Positions 26,186-34,807 of a DNA stretch of 64,000 bases are shown here, one piece after another. How positions within the stretch are numbered: position 1 is the stretch's first letter; every line of letters starts with the position of its first letter. Position numbers and translations under genes: made by a program. Source of the stretch: Paenibacillus sp. V4I7 (lineage in GTDB: Bacteria; Bacillota; Bacilli; Paenibacillales; NBRC-103111); the NCBI RefSeq assembly GCF_030817275.1, contig NZ_JAUSZD010000002.1:7362001-7426000 (forward strand), written 5' to 3'. The notes under the pieces are model-generated. The model worked only from the letters and a program-made list of their open reading frames with translations. It ran no database searches and had not been told where the DNA came from.

Positions 26186-26241
26186 AGTATAAAAGGTATT
26201 GCCCACCCGAAAAATGAGAGTAATGAACACAATTCATTCAC
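26186..26241 (-). promoter_or_regulatory. Promoter of permease operon with shared activator site (copy A)
   Basis: Minus-strand -10 TATACT (26186-26191) with no good -35. The 26-base site at 26216-26241 begins 24 bases upstream of the -10, the same position as copy B at 20837-20862, which it matches in 24 of 26 bases. Confidence 0.65.
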
Positions 26242-26282
26242 AATCGAACAAATCTTTGCAGTTACAAAAGAGTAAGATTAGG

Positions 26283-26331
26283 TTGACGTAGCCCCCTAAA
26301 CCACCTATACTGACCATGATTCTCATTCTCA
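26283..26331 (+). promoter_or_regulatory. Promoter of membrane-protein operon with Fur-like box
   Basis: TTGACG (26283-26288), 17-base spacer, TATACT (26306-26311): a strong sigma-A type promoter. TGATTCTCATTCTCA at 26317-26331 overlaps the expected transcription start and matches the 7-1-7 Fur consensus in 11 of 14 positions. Iron control is therefore possible, but the match is weaker than at 31132. Confidence 0.55.
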
Positions 26332-26383
26332 CATTTATATAGTTTGAGGTACCCTTAACTAAAAGAAGAAGGTCACAACAAAT

Positions 26384-27352
26384 ATGCCAACTAAGAAACA
26401 AATTGTTCGTTTCATGGCGCTCCTTTTAATCGTTTGTTCTATTTTTTTAACATGGCAATGGTTTGATTCAAAGGAATGGCTACGCGACGTAGGGCTGCTT
26501 TTTCATCAACCGCAATGGTTGGTCTTCATGTTTGTTATCTACCTGCTCTCCTTCCTCCTAAAGGCAGCAGCTTGGCGAATTTACGCAGGACCCGAGGTGC
26601 GATTCAGCATCTATTTTCATGCCATTAGCTATAGCTTGCTCGTCAATCATGTACTTCCGGTCAAAGCGGGAGATGGCGTTCGTGCCGGTTTATATATGAA
26701 GCATGGAGGAAAATCGTGGGAAGATGCGTTCCATTCCGTTGCGGTCATGCGATTGCTTGATATGCTCGTGCTTGCTGGCATTGGGGGAATCGGCATCGTA
26801 CGGTTAGGACTCCCCTCTTCTTGGATATGGGTGACGGTGCTGGCTGGGGGAACGGTGATTCTGGCAACAGCGCATTACCTGCCTGTGATTCGCAAAATTC
26901 CGTTTATAGCGAAGCATTCGGCCTATTTTCATCTTAAAATGCTCTCTGGCAAAGGGGTCGTCATCATAGGCTTAATTGCTCTAAGCTGGATCCTAGAAGC
27001 TGGTGTTATCTTTGCTGTTGTTCACATGATCGGCTTGCAGCTTGGGACAATCTCGCTCGTTTGGGCGAATAGTATGACGATTGCCGGACAAATTTTTCAT
27101 ATTACCCCAGGTGGGATAGGTACTTATGAGAGTACTATGAGCGGGTCTCTTGTCTTGTTGGGTGTGGATGGTAAGGATGCTTATAGAGCGGCGCTTGTGT
27201 CGCATACATTTAAATTTCTATTTGCCTATACATTAGGGGCGTATTCACTTGTGCGAATGCCCTTACGTTGGAGCGAGATGAAAACCTGGATTGGACGGCT
27301 TACGAGTCACAAAAAACCATCATTGAATGGCAACGTACGGAAGGATGATTAA
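26384..27352 (+). CDS. Lysylphosphatidylglycerol synthase transmembrane-domain (UPF0104) protein
   Basis: A 322-residue integral membrane protein with about eight hydrophobic segments. It has the family features LLKAAAWRIYAG, a NHVLPVKAGDGVRAGLYMK motif and HITPGGIGTYESTMSGSLVLLG near the C-terminus, as in the YbhN/AglD/MprF flippase-like domain. It lacks the soluble aminoacyl-transfer domain of MprF, so it is a membrane-only member. Related proteins sit in glycolipid and polyprenyl-sugar pathways. It begins a four-gene operon with a phosphodiesterase and two glycosyltransferases, which suggests lipid-linked sugar handling; the precise role is unknown. Confidence 0.82.
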   Translation: MPTKKQIVRFMALLLIVCSIFLTWQWFDSKEWLRDVGLLFHQPQWLVFMFVIYLLSFLLKAAAWRIYAGPEVRFSIYFHAISYSLLVNHVLPVKAGDGVRAGLYMKHGGKSWEDAFHSVAVMRLLDMLVLAGIGGIGIVRLGLPSSWIWVTVLAGGTVILATAHYLPVIRKIPFIAKHSAYFHLKMLSGKGVVIIGLIALSWILEAGVIFAVVHMIGLQLGTISLVWANSMTIAGQIFHITPGGIGTYESTMSGSLVLLGVDGKDAYRAALVSHTFKFLFAYTLGAYSLVRMPLRWSEMKTWIGRLTSHKKPSLNGNVRKDD

Positions 27353-27353
27353 C

Positions 27354-28814
27354 ATGAAAAAAGCTTCATCGTTTGAAATTGTAGCAGCTCGCTGCTGGAA
27401 CTTGCTAAATGAGGGAAAACCGTTTACCCCGATTTTCGTTGTGGGCGTCTTTTTGCTCTATCATATCGGTGTATTGTCCGATCCTAGCTTTTGGTCTGCT
27501 GCCGGACTAGGGTTGCTGGTGACCCTCCCTCTTTTTGTACTATATTATTGCTTCGATTTTCCGCTTTTTTTACGAAATTATTTATGGATGCCGTTAATTG
27601 CTGCGCTGCTGATTTGGGAGCGGTCTGATTTCTCGCTTTACTTGCTAGCGCTTGGGTTGTTCTACTTCTTTACGGTGTATTTCTGGGGCACTTTTTACTA
27701 TCATCTACGAATTGGGACGACTTGGTGGAATTTCACACGGTTCTGGAAGCTTGTTCTGAAAAATAGTGACTCAACTAGCGGCAATGCGCAGGAGCAGATG
27801 CCTAAGTTTTTGCTGCTGCTTTTCGTATGGAATCATTATTACCGTCAGTTCGAGGGGGGTATTTCCGCTGATGTGGGTACGGGACTTCTATTTGCGGGTG
27901 GATTGCTGATATACAGCTTCATTCTCCACCGGTATTTGTTTGATTGGAAACCAGCCGAAATCCCTACGTACACACGCGATTCAAGCGATGTACAAGCAGG
28001 CGGAGAAGCACTGAACAAGAAGGTTATTGTGATTGTCGTGGACGGGATGCGCAAAGAGCGCTTTGAAGAAGCTGACGCGCCATTTATGAAGAAACTGCGA
28101 GCAGAAGGCACAGAGTATGCTCAAATGGAAACCGTGTATCCTGCGCGTACCGTGGTATGTTTCTCTTCGATGTTCACGGGGACTTACCCGCGCGAGCATG
28201 GTATTCGCTCCAATATGGTTTGGAGGCTGGGTATTCGGGTTGAAAGTATTTTTGATTCGCTGCGTAAGGTTGGGAAAAAAGGGCGTCTGCTCGGTATAGC
28301 GCACTTAATCGACTCCATGGGAGACGATGTTGAGAGTGTGACCGCTGTGATGCACAACGATGTCGCAGATCGTAATATTATCGAACGGGCGAAGAAGATC
28401 ATGGCCGAACAAAACCCGGATTTACTCGTTGCCCAATTGATTGGTGTTGACCAAACGGGTCACAGCCGAGGCGTTTTATATGACGATTACACGCAAAAAA
28501 TTGCAGAAGCCGATAAATTAATTGAAGAATTTGTAGGCTGGCTTGAAGAGCGCGGCATGATGGAGAATACGACACTTATCATATGTGCCGATCATGGACA
28601 GGCTGATGGTATTGGCGGGCATGGCCATTTGGATGAAGGTGAGCGCTATGTGCCTTTCTTCCTGCATGGTCCAGCGATTGAGTCCGGCCATCGCATTGAT
28701 GAAAAGCATTCCCTTGTATCTATGGCTCCAACTCTAGCTTATCTACTGGGCGCGCCATTCCCGAGCCATAGTCGCGGACCCGTCCTATCGGAGGCTATCA
28801 AGCATCATGACTAA
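27354..28814 (+). CDS. Membrane-anchored alkaline phosphatase superfamily phosphodiesterase
   Basis: A 486-residue protein starting at 27354 (GGAAGGATG upstream). The first 200 residues hold about six membrane segments. The C-terminal 290 residues are a type I phosphodiesterase/nucleotide pyrophosphatase domain: metal Asp in IVIVVDGMRKE, nucleophile Thr in YPARTVVCFSSMFTGTYP, DQTGHSRG, CADHGQADGIGGHGH. The fold is shared with LTA synthases and GPI phosphoethanolamine transferases, so it could transfer or remove a phosphate-containing head group at the outer membrane face. It lies one base after the flippase-like gene and overlaps the next by 8 bp. Confidence 0.82.
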   Translation: MKKASSFEIVAARCWNLLNEGKPFTPIFVVGVFLLYHIGVLSDPSFWSAAGLGLLVTLPLFVLYYCFDFPLFLRNYLWMPLIAALLIWERSDFSLYLLALGLFYFFTVYFWGTFYYHLRIGTTWWNFTRFWKLVLKNSDSTSGNAQEQMPKFLLLLFVWNHYYRQFEGGISADVGTGLLFAGGLLIYSFILHRYLFDWKPAEIPTYTRDSSDVQAGGEALNKKVIVIVVDGMRKERFEEADAPFMKKLRAEGTEYAQMETVYPARTVVCFSSMFTGTYPREHGIRSNMVWRLGIRVESIFDSLRKVGKKGRLLGIAHLIDSMGDDVESVTAVMHNDVADRNIIERAKKIMAEQNPDLLVAQLIGVDQTGHSRGVLYDDYTQKIAEADKLIEEFVGWLEERGMMENTTLIICADHGQADGIGGHGHLDEGERYVPFFLHGPAIESGHRIDEKHSLVSMAPTLAYLLGAPFPSHSRGPVLSEAIKHHD

Positions 28815-29553
28815 GAAGAAAATCATCGTTTTTATGCCTGCGCATAACGAAGAAGAGAATATCAGCGGGGTTATTGCCCGCGTGCCGAGAGCTTTCCACC
28901 CCCAGTATGAGGTGGAGGTGCTCGTGATCGACGACGGGTCCAAGGACCGCACGGTCGCCGTCGCTCGGGAAGCGGGAGCCGACCACATCGTGTCGTTCCC
29001 GCACAATAAAGGGCTCGGCGCTGCCGTTCGTGAAGGGCTGAAGCAATGCTGCCTGCTCGGCGCTGACATTGGCATCATGATTGATGCGGATAATGAGTAT
29101 CCGCCGGAGCAAATTCCCGGTGTCCTTGAACCCATCATCGCCGGGCGCGCGGACTACACCTTCGGCTCACGCTTCAAAGGGCAAATTCAAGGCATGAAGC
29201 TGCATCGCCGCTTAGGCAACTATACGTTCACACTGCTGCAGGCGATTCTGCTGCGCAGATGGATTTATGACGGCCAATCCGGGATGCGCGGGTTTTCCCG
29301 CGATGCGATGGAGAATGCCGTTATTGTCCACGACTACAATTACGCCCAGGTGCTCACGTTAAACTTGGTTCGTCAGGGCTACCGATTGGAGGAGATTCCT
29401 ATCTCATACCAAGTCCGGACCAAAGGCCAATCTTTCATCAAATTCAGACAATATGTAACCTCCGTTCTTCCGGCGATCTATAAAGAAATGAGACGCCCTG
29501 TCGCCAAACGCAATGTGAATCCACAGACGAATCGAGATGATGCGGGCGTATGA
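28807..29553 (+). CDS. Family 2 glycosyltransferase (DPM1/polyprenyl-phosphate sugar synthase-like)
   Basis: A 248-residue soluble GT-A enzyme. Motifs: FMPAHNEEENI (nucleotide-sugar binding), VIDDGSKDRT, GLGAAVREGL, and the metal-binding MIDADNEYPPEQI, then GSRFKGQ and GQSGMRGFSRDA. The pattern fits DPM1/dolichol-phosphate-mannose synthase-like enzymes, which load a sugar onto undecaprenyl phosphate. No C-terminal membrane helices are present. It overlaps both neighbours (8 bp upstream, 4 bp downstream). The product would be a donor for the GT-C-like protein encoded next. Confidence 0.85.
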   Translation: MTKKKIIVFMPAHNEEENISGVIARVPRAFHPQYEVEVLVIDDGSKDRTVAVAREAGADHIVSFPHNKGLGAAVREGLKQCCLLGADIGIMIDADNEYPPEQIPGVLEPIIAGRADYTFGSRFKGQIQGMKLHRRLGNYTFTLLQAILLRRWIYDGQSGMRGFSRDAMENAVIVHDYNYAQVLTLNLVRQGYRLEEIPISYQVRTKGQSFIKFRQYVTSVLPAIYKEMRRPVAKRNVNPQTNRDDAGV

Positions 29554-31076
29554 GACGCAATGCAAGATGGTTGGCGCTGTTCGCAGCTGCGGTTATTGCT
29601 GGAGTGACGTGCCTGAGTATTATCTACGCCAGCCCCTTTGCGCGAACGTGGGACGAGGTCGATTTTACATTGGCTCTACATAGGTATGATCTTCTCGCCA
29701 TGCAGCCTCATTTTCCAGGTTATCCGTATTTCATTCTAGGCGGATGGCTTATTAACCAGTGGATGAATAATCCCGTTAAAGCTTTATCTGTCTTCAATAC
29801 CCTAGCAGCCTTAAGCTCCGCGCTTCCGATGTTTTTACTGGCAAATCGTCTGACGAGCAGCGGCATAAAGAGTCTTTTACTGCCTGCGCTCGTATTAAGC
29901 AGCCCCTACATTTGGCTCATGTCCTCACGTCCCATGTCGGAGTGTGCGGGTATGGCCTTATTGTGGTGGTTTCTTTGGAGTATCCGCTTTGCGATGGATC
30001 GTCCCGGTTCAATGCTTCGCCATGGTCTAGCGCTGCTGATGTTCGGCTTCCTTATGGGTACACGCCTATCCTTCTTTCCATACGGTCTAGCGCTAGTGCC
30101 GCTCTGGTACGGGATTTGGAAGTATGGTGCGAGAGGTTGGCGGAGATGGTTGAGACTGGGGTGCTCGGCCTTGGCTGCGCTGTTGTTTCAACTGCTTTGG
30201 ATAGCTGGATTGGTGCTTTCCGAAGGAACCATAGCTGGCTTCTGGAAGCTTTCTATAGCTTTCGTTGAAGGACACTTTTCCGAATGGGGCGGCGGCGTCA
30301 TTTCTACCCCGATGCCGCTGGGAGAACGAATCTATCAACTCATCGGACACAATTTACTGGGATCAGCACTGCTGGGCGGTTCCATTCTCATTGGCTTTTG
30401 GCTTGTTATTATGGTTGCTGCAGCAGTTATGGGTCGGAGATTCGCTCCTCCAGCTGTGCAGGGCAATGAGAATCGCCTTTATATCTTCTGGCTCGTTGGC
30501 TGTGCCGTTCTGTACACCCTATGGGCTCTTTTTGGTCAAAACATTGAGAAACCGCGTCATATCGTTCCTGTCGTTGCCCCGATATTGCTTCTTATGTTTG
30601 TTTTTATCATTCGTACCGCAGAGGGATTAAGGACACCCACGCGTGGGAAGCGTCTATTGAGAATAGCACCAACGATCCTATACGCCCTCCTCATTAGCCT
30701 CATATCCATTCAAGTCGTCTACGGGGCTCAGCTTCAGAAACGGCAGGTCGTGGAAGAGCCAGCCGTTTATCAGCTTCATGACTATGTAAGCAGCCTGCAA
30801 GAGTCTCTCCTGCTGTTTACATGGGAAGAAACGAGAGTTCTGCAGTACTTGCAGGCGGACTACGATCATGAGCGCATCTATACGTATGGGTACTTTCAAG
30901 CGTTGGCTGGGGCGAATCCCGAGCGGCGAGTACTGCTAACCGATCATGTTGTTCGAGGCTTTGAGCAGCAAGGCAAATCGGTGAAGGAGCATTTGAAGCA
31001 GATCGGCGACTTTAAGTCAGACGCTTTGTTTGATCCGGCTTATGCTCACGTCATTTTATATGAGTGGGTGCGTTAA
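29550..31076 (+). CDS. Multi-spanning GT-C-like membrane glycosyltransferase (candidate)
   Basis: A 508-residue membrane protein with about 10 hydrophobic segments. The first loop has an acidic RTWDEVDFTLAL motif followed by HFPGYPYFILGG, which resembles the DE/DD motif of GT-C (family 39/83 type) enzymes that use polyprenyl-phosphate sugars. A short C-terminal soluble tail follows. With the DPM1-like donor synthase, phosphodiesterase and UPF0104 protein, it completes a plausible lipid-linked glycosylation pathway. The acceptor (protein, teichoic acid or lipid) is unknown, and the GT-C assignment rests on motif and topology only. Confidence 0.65.
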   Translation: MRRNARWLALFAAAVIAGVTCLSIIYASPFARTWDEVDFTLALHRYDLLAMQPHFPGYPYFILGGWLINQWMNNPVKALSVFNTLAALSSALPMFLLANRLTSSGIKSLLLPALVLSSPYIWLMSSRPMSECAGMALLWWFLWSIRFAMDRPGSMLRHGLALLMFGFLMGTRLSFFPYGLALVPLWYGIWKYGARGWRRWLRLGCSALAALLFQLLWIAGLVLSEGTIAGFWKLSIAFVEGHFSEWGGGVISTPMPLGERIYQLIGHNLLGSALLGGSILIGFWLVIMVAAAVMGRRFAPPAVQGNENRLYIFWLVGCAVLYTLWALFGQNIEKPRHIVPVVAPILLLMFVFIIRTAEGLRTPTRGKRLLRIAPTILYALLISLISIQVVYGAQLQKRQVVEEPAVYQLHDYVSSLQESLLLFTWEETRVLQYLQADYDHERIYTYGYFQALAGANPERRVLLTDHVVRGFEQQGKSVKEHLKQIGDFKSDALFDPAYAHVILYEWVR

Positions 31077-31112
31077 GTCGGTTTTTTTCTTTTTAGTAGA
31101 GCAAAATAATGG

Positions 31113-31162
31113 TTGACACATGAATACATAATGATTATCATTATCAATGAAAATGATTATCA
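31113..31162 (+). promoter_or_regulatory. Iron-operon promoter with two Fur boxes
   Basis: TTGACA (31113-31118), 17-base spacer and TATCAT (31136-31141) make a near-consensus promoter. TGATTATCATTATCA (31132-31146) overlaps the -10 and matches the 7-1-7 Fur consensus at all but one position. TGAAAATGATTATCA (31148-31162) follows as a second near-consensus box. Iron-dependent repression is strongly predicted. Confidence 0.9.
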
Positions 31163-31203
31163 ACGACAACGAGATTCCAAACAATCATAGCAGGGGTGAA
31201 GAT

Positions 31204-32220
31204 ATGAAACGATGGCTACTAGCCGGCATGACTTTTGTTCTAGCGGCATTGATCATCCTGCCGTCCTCCGCGCTGGCCTATTCGTATGGTGACGCTAATA
31301 CAGAAGATGTTGCTGAAACTTTTAAACTGGTGCAATCCAGTATTGGAGATGGGGCGAACGATTGGAACGCTGCGGAAGGCGCCTACAAGGAGAGAAGAGC
31401 AGAACTCGTATCGCACTTCGGCGAAGGAATAGGTGCCACACTAGATGCTAATTTCCAGGCCAAAGATAGTAAATTAGTCATTGCTAATTTCAAAGCCGTC
31501 CTCGTTATGAACTTGGATCGACGGTTCACCTACGCTGCTAAAGGCATTGATGATTATGCAGAGTCTAAACTCTTGCTAGCCAAAGCTAAGGCGACCTTTG
31601 ACACACTGGCGCCTTATGTCGGGGCGGGTACGAGTGAAATGAATAAAGCTTTCGATGCTGCGCTTGAAGCGCTGGGGAATCCTGGGTTGTTCGGCGTAGG
31701 GAAGAAGGATGTACAACCAGATGTCTTCAAGGAAAAGGTCAATTTTATCTATGGTAAGGTGAAGCCTTTATTCCCTTACACGGCTTATGTCAAGCCTGCC
31801 ACTCCAAGTGAGTCTACTCCCGTTCCCAAGCCGCGGGCAACAACTGCGCCGGTTAAGAACGAGGCAGGGGTCAAGCCAGATCAACCAGAGTCAACGGTTA
31901 AACCGACAGAGACGAAGGCACCCGATGCAGCTGCAGCAGTGGAGACGAAGTCCCCTGAGCCTAGTGCAACGGCTAGTGCTAGTCCAGCACCAACTACGGA
32001 AGCAGCCCAGCCTTCAGCGACCGTAGAAGCGCCAGCTAAAGCATCTGAAGCAACTAGTTCAGATGCAAAACAAGCGGATTCGGCGAAAGAAGCGTCCGCA
32101 CATGCACCTATGGAGCGTTCCGATAAAACGAATCCCTTTATCAGTATCGCTGTTATCGGAGGGGTTATCGTTCTTCTGGGCGGGGGCGTATGGTTTGCTC
32201 GTAAAAGAAAGTGGATTTAA
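31204..32220 (+). CDS. Exported, C-terminally anchored protein of the FTR1 iron operon
   Basis: A 338-residue protein starting at ATG 31204 (GGGGTGAAG upstream). The signal peptide covers about residues 1-27. A helical domain of about 170 residues follows (FKLVQSSIGDGANDWNAAEG, LDRRFTYAAKGIDDYAES, LAKAKATFDTLAPYV), then a Pro/Thr/Ala/Glu-rich linker of about 100 residues, and a C-terminal membrane helix ending ARKRKWI. It may correspond to the extracytoplasmic part that other bacteria fuse to, or encode beside, FTR1 (the EfeO position), but I see no EfeO cupredoxin or M75 signature. A role in presenting iron to the permease is inferred from the operon and Fur boxes. Confidence 0.65.
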   Translation: MKRWLLAGMTFVLAALIILPSSALAYSYGDANTEDVAETFKLVQSSIGDGANDWNAAEGAYKERRAELVSHFGEGIGATLDANFQAKDSKLVIANFKAVLVMNLDRRFTYAAKGIDDYAESKLLLAKAKATFDTLAPYVGAGTSEMNKAFDAALEALGNPGLFGVGKKDVQPDVFKEKVNFIYGKVKPLFPYTAYVKPATPSESTPVPKPRATTAPVKNEAGVKPDQPESTVKPTETKAPDAAAAVETKSPEPSATASASPAPTTEAAQPSATVEAPAKASEATSSDAKQADSAKEASAHAPMERSDKTNPFISIAVIGGVIVLLGGGVWFARKRKWI

Positions 32221-32263
32221 TAGTAAATTACAAAATATGAGATGAATAGAGGAGAAACTTATT

Positions 32264-33745
32264 ATGCGTAAATTTTTAGCTGTTGCTTTAAGTGTTTCAT
32301 TAGCTTTATCCAGCGTGGTTACAGTTACTTCCGTTGCTTTTGCAGAAAGTAAATTCCAAATTACAGAAGATCAAACGATCGCAGCAAAACTTCAATCTTT
32401 TACGGATATTAAAGCACTTTTTACAGACAAAACGGTACTTGCTGATGTTCAGAAATTATATGTAGATAAATTCCAAACAGATGTTAAACGTCTTGATGTG
32501 AACATCAAAGCAGATGATCCTAAAATTGATGCGAACATCACACTTGTATTGGACAGCGCGATTAAAGGCGATTTGCAAGTTGGCCAAGCGAAACAAGCTA
32601 TCGACAAAGGCTTGCAATGGTATTTCTTCTTCGCACTTCGTGATCTGATGAGCAACCAAGTACGTCCTGCTTTGACCAAAGGTGATGTTGCCGGAGCAAA
32701 AGCCGCCTTCGATAAAGTGGTTCAAATCTATGAAGGCGCGCTGCAACCAAACGTAGTGAAACGCGATGCCAAATATAGCTTGAATATGGAATCATTGTTG
32801 AAAACAACCATTGAACTTATCCAAAAAGATATTAATGAAAACAACTTGAATGATTTCAATGTTCACCGCCAGTTCCTTGACAAAACATTGATCAAAAATT
32901 ATACACTTGCTGCTTTTACATACGCAGAAAGCATTGCCACTAAGGCTCCTGCTGACCAACCTGCAGCTATCACAGAAGCTTACTTCTTCTACATGCCGGT
33001 ATACACGTACCTCAGAGGCGGCAGTATCGCTGACGCTAACTTCGTGAAAGATGCCTTCGCATCCGGCGATGCAAGCAAAATCAAAAAAGATGAAATCCAA
33101 AATGCGTTACACCGTACAATGATCGGTAAAGTATCCGAATATGTGAAGCAAGCATTCACGAAGCTTGAAGCTGGCGACCTGCAAGGTGCACGCGGATATG
33201 CGGCAGAAGGCAACATGTTCCTTGCTAGCCAAGAAGTTTTCTTAGGTAAAGAGAAGTATGCGGCTGCTCTTGAAGTAGCAACGAAATTCTCAAACGCTGT
33301 AGACGCATCTGATCTGGCTGCTGCACAAGAGTATGGCTTCCAAGTTCTAGAGTTCCTGGTGGGTAAAGATGGTTCCAGTTTGAAAATTGGCAGCAAGGAT
33401 TATCAAGTGGATGGAGCTGCTTTCACAGCTGAAAATGCTCCTTTCATCAACGCAGAAAGCAGTCGCACATTGGTACCGGTTCGAGTAGTTGCACAAGCTG
33501 TTTATGCGCAAGTTGAATGGGTAGATGCATCTAAATCCGTTGTCATCACAAAAGATGGCAAGAAAACTGAAATCGCATTAGGATCCGATCAAGTTGTACA
33601 AAATGGTGTGGTTAACGACAAAGTGAAACTTGATCAACCGGTTGTTATCGTAAACGGCAGTGCATTCATCCCGTTACGTGCGGTGGCTGAGTTGTTCGGC
33701 AAACGCGTATTTTACCAAAACGGTGAAATCATTATTCTTCGTTAA
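32264..33745 (+). CDS. Secreted iron-operon protein with C-terminal stalk (copper amine oxidase N-terminal) domain
   Basis: A 493-residue exported protein with a signal peptide at 1-27 (cut after AFA). Residues about 30-370 are helical and repetitive, with pieces such as AGAKAAFDKVVQIYEG that resemble the AKAKATFDTL segment of the preceding gene product. The last 110 residues form a stalk domain of the PF07833 type: INAESSRTLVPVRVVAQ, VEWVDASKSVVITKDGK, FIPLRAVAELFG. Such domains bind the wall or act as spacers. There is no catalytic motif. Position between a Fur-controlled gene and FTR1 suggests an iron-binding accessory protein. Confidence 0.65.
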   Translation: MRKFLAVALSVSLALSSVVTVTSVAFAESKFQITEDQTIAAKLQSFTDIKALFTDKTVLADVQKLYVDKFQTDVKRLDVNIKADDPKIDANITLVLDSAIKGDLQVGQAKQAIDKGLQWYFFFALRDLMSNQVRPALTKGDVAGAKAAFDKVVQIYEGALQPNVVKRDAKYSLNMESLLKTTIELIQKDINENNLNDFNVHRQFLDKTLIKNYTLAAFTYAESIATKAPADQPAAITEAYFFYMPVYTYLRGGSIADANFVKDAFASGDASKIKKDEIQNALHRTMIGKVSEYVKQAFTKLEAGDLQGARGYAAEGNMFLASQEVFLGKEKYAAALEVATKFSNAVDASDLAAAQEYGFQVLEFLVGKDGSSLKIGSKDYQVDGAAFTAENAPFINAESSRTLVPVRVVAQAVYAQVEWVDASKSVVITKDGKKTEIALGSDQVVQNGVVNDKVKLDQPVVIVNGSAFIPLRAVAELFGKRVFYQNGEIIILR

Positions 33746-33762
33746 TCATTTCGTTCATAGCG

Positions 33763-33795
33763 AAGACACTTGTGCCTAGTAGGCGCAAGTGTCTT
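33763..33795 (+). terminator. Intercistronic hairpin before FTR1 gene
   Basis: AAGACACTTGTGCCT pairs with AGGCGCAAGTGTCTT (one G:U) around a 3-base loop, followed by only TTT. It probably attenuates or protects, giving more secreted protein than permease. Confidence 0.65.
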
Positions 33796-33834
33796 TCAGC
33801 ATGCAGGAGCAAGGAAGAGAACAGGGGGCAGATT

Positions 33835-34758
33835 ATGGATTTACAGGCATTTCTCATTACGTTTCGTGAGGCGCTTGAGGCCATTCTCATTGTTGGTGTA
33901 ATCATTACGTATTTAACTCGTATTGATGCCGTGCACTGGCATAAATGGGTGTGGGTTGGTGTGTTTTTGGCTTTGATCGTGAGTTATGGCTTGGCCCTGG
34001 CTTTCCAGGTTTTATTGACCGGATTTGCCAGTATGGGCAGCCAAAATTACTTGAAAATCGGTATCATGCTCGTCTCTACCGGGCTGCTGACGCATATGAT
34101 CATGTTCATGGGCAAACAAAATAGTGAACTGCAAGGGAAGGTTCAGAGCAAGGTTGCACATATTCTAACCATTGGCGGCGCCATTAATATGGTCATCCAC
34201 TCGTTTTTAGTCGTTGTGCGCGAAGGCGTGGAGACGGTTTTCTTCTTTGCCGCCATTACGGGAGGAAATATACAGAAAGCACTCGAAAGCTGGGGAGCAC
34301 TGTTTGGACTCATTCTGGCTTTCGTCATTGGCCTGCTCTTTTTCAAAGGGACGAAGAAAATTCGGCTGGGTACGTTCTTTCGCATCACCAGTGTGTTTCT
34401 GATGATGATTTCTGCGGGTTTGTTCGTGCAAGCCATCGGAATCATGCAGGATCTAGGTATTATTGGAAGCTTATATCGAACGGCGGGACACCAAATCGGT
34501 GAAATTTATAATATAACGGGATTTATGCCGGAGCATCCAATTGATGGTGTACAGTATCTTCGTGACATGGGTAAAGAGCCGCTTATTAGCGGTCAAGTTG
34601 GCATTTTCTTCAAAGCTTTCCTAGGCTATACGCAGAACCCTTCACTGGAAGAATTCGTCGGATACTGGGGATACTACTTCTTGGTATTCATCTTGCTTGC
34701 GGTTCAGAAGAAGCGTCATGAACAGGAGCAGGTAGAAGAAGAGAAAGTGGCTGCGTGA
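33835..34758 (+). CDS. efeU: FTR1 family iron permease (EfeU-like)
   Basis: A 307-residue inner-membrane iron permease. ATG 33835 follows CAGGGGGC; the longer frame starts inside the preceding hairpin. Seven hydrophobic segments are seen. Both diagnostic iron-binding motifs are present in membrane helices: REALE at residues 11-15 and REGVE at 129-133. It is a membrane-only FTR1, without the large N-terminal extracellular domain some bacteria fuse to it; the two secreted proteins upstream may supply that function. Control by the Fur boxes at 31132-31162 is expected. No EfeB peroxidase gene is adjacent. Confidence 0.92.
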   Translation: MDLQAFLITFREALEAILIVGVIITYLTRIDAVHWHKWVWVGVFLALIVSYGLALAFQVLLTGFASMGSQNYLKIGIMLVSTGLLTHMIMFMGKQNSELQGKVQSKVAHILTIGGAINMVIHSFLVVVREGVETVFFFAAITGGNIQKALESWGALFGLILAFVIGLLFFKGTKKIRLGTFFRITSVFLMMISAGLFVQAIGIMQDLGIIGSLYRTAGHQIGEIYNITGFMPEHPIDGVQYLRDMGKEPLISGQVGIFFKAFLGYTQNPSLEEFVGYWGYYFLVFILLAVQKKRHEQEQVEEEKVAA

Positions 34759-34807
34759 TAGCAGCATTAAGAATTTCGAATGGCTAAGCATAAGGAGCGA
34801 GGACTGA

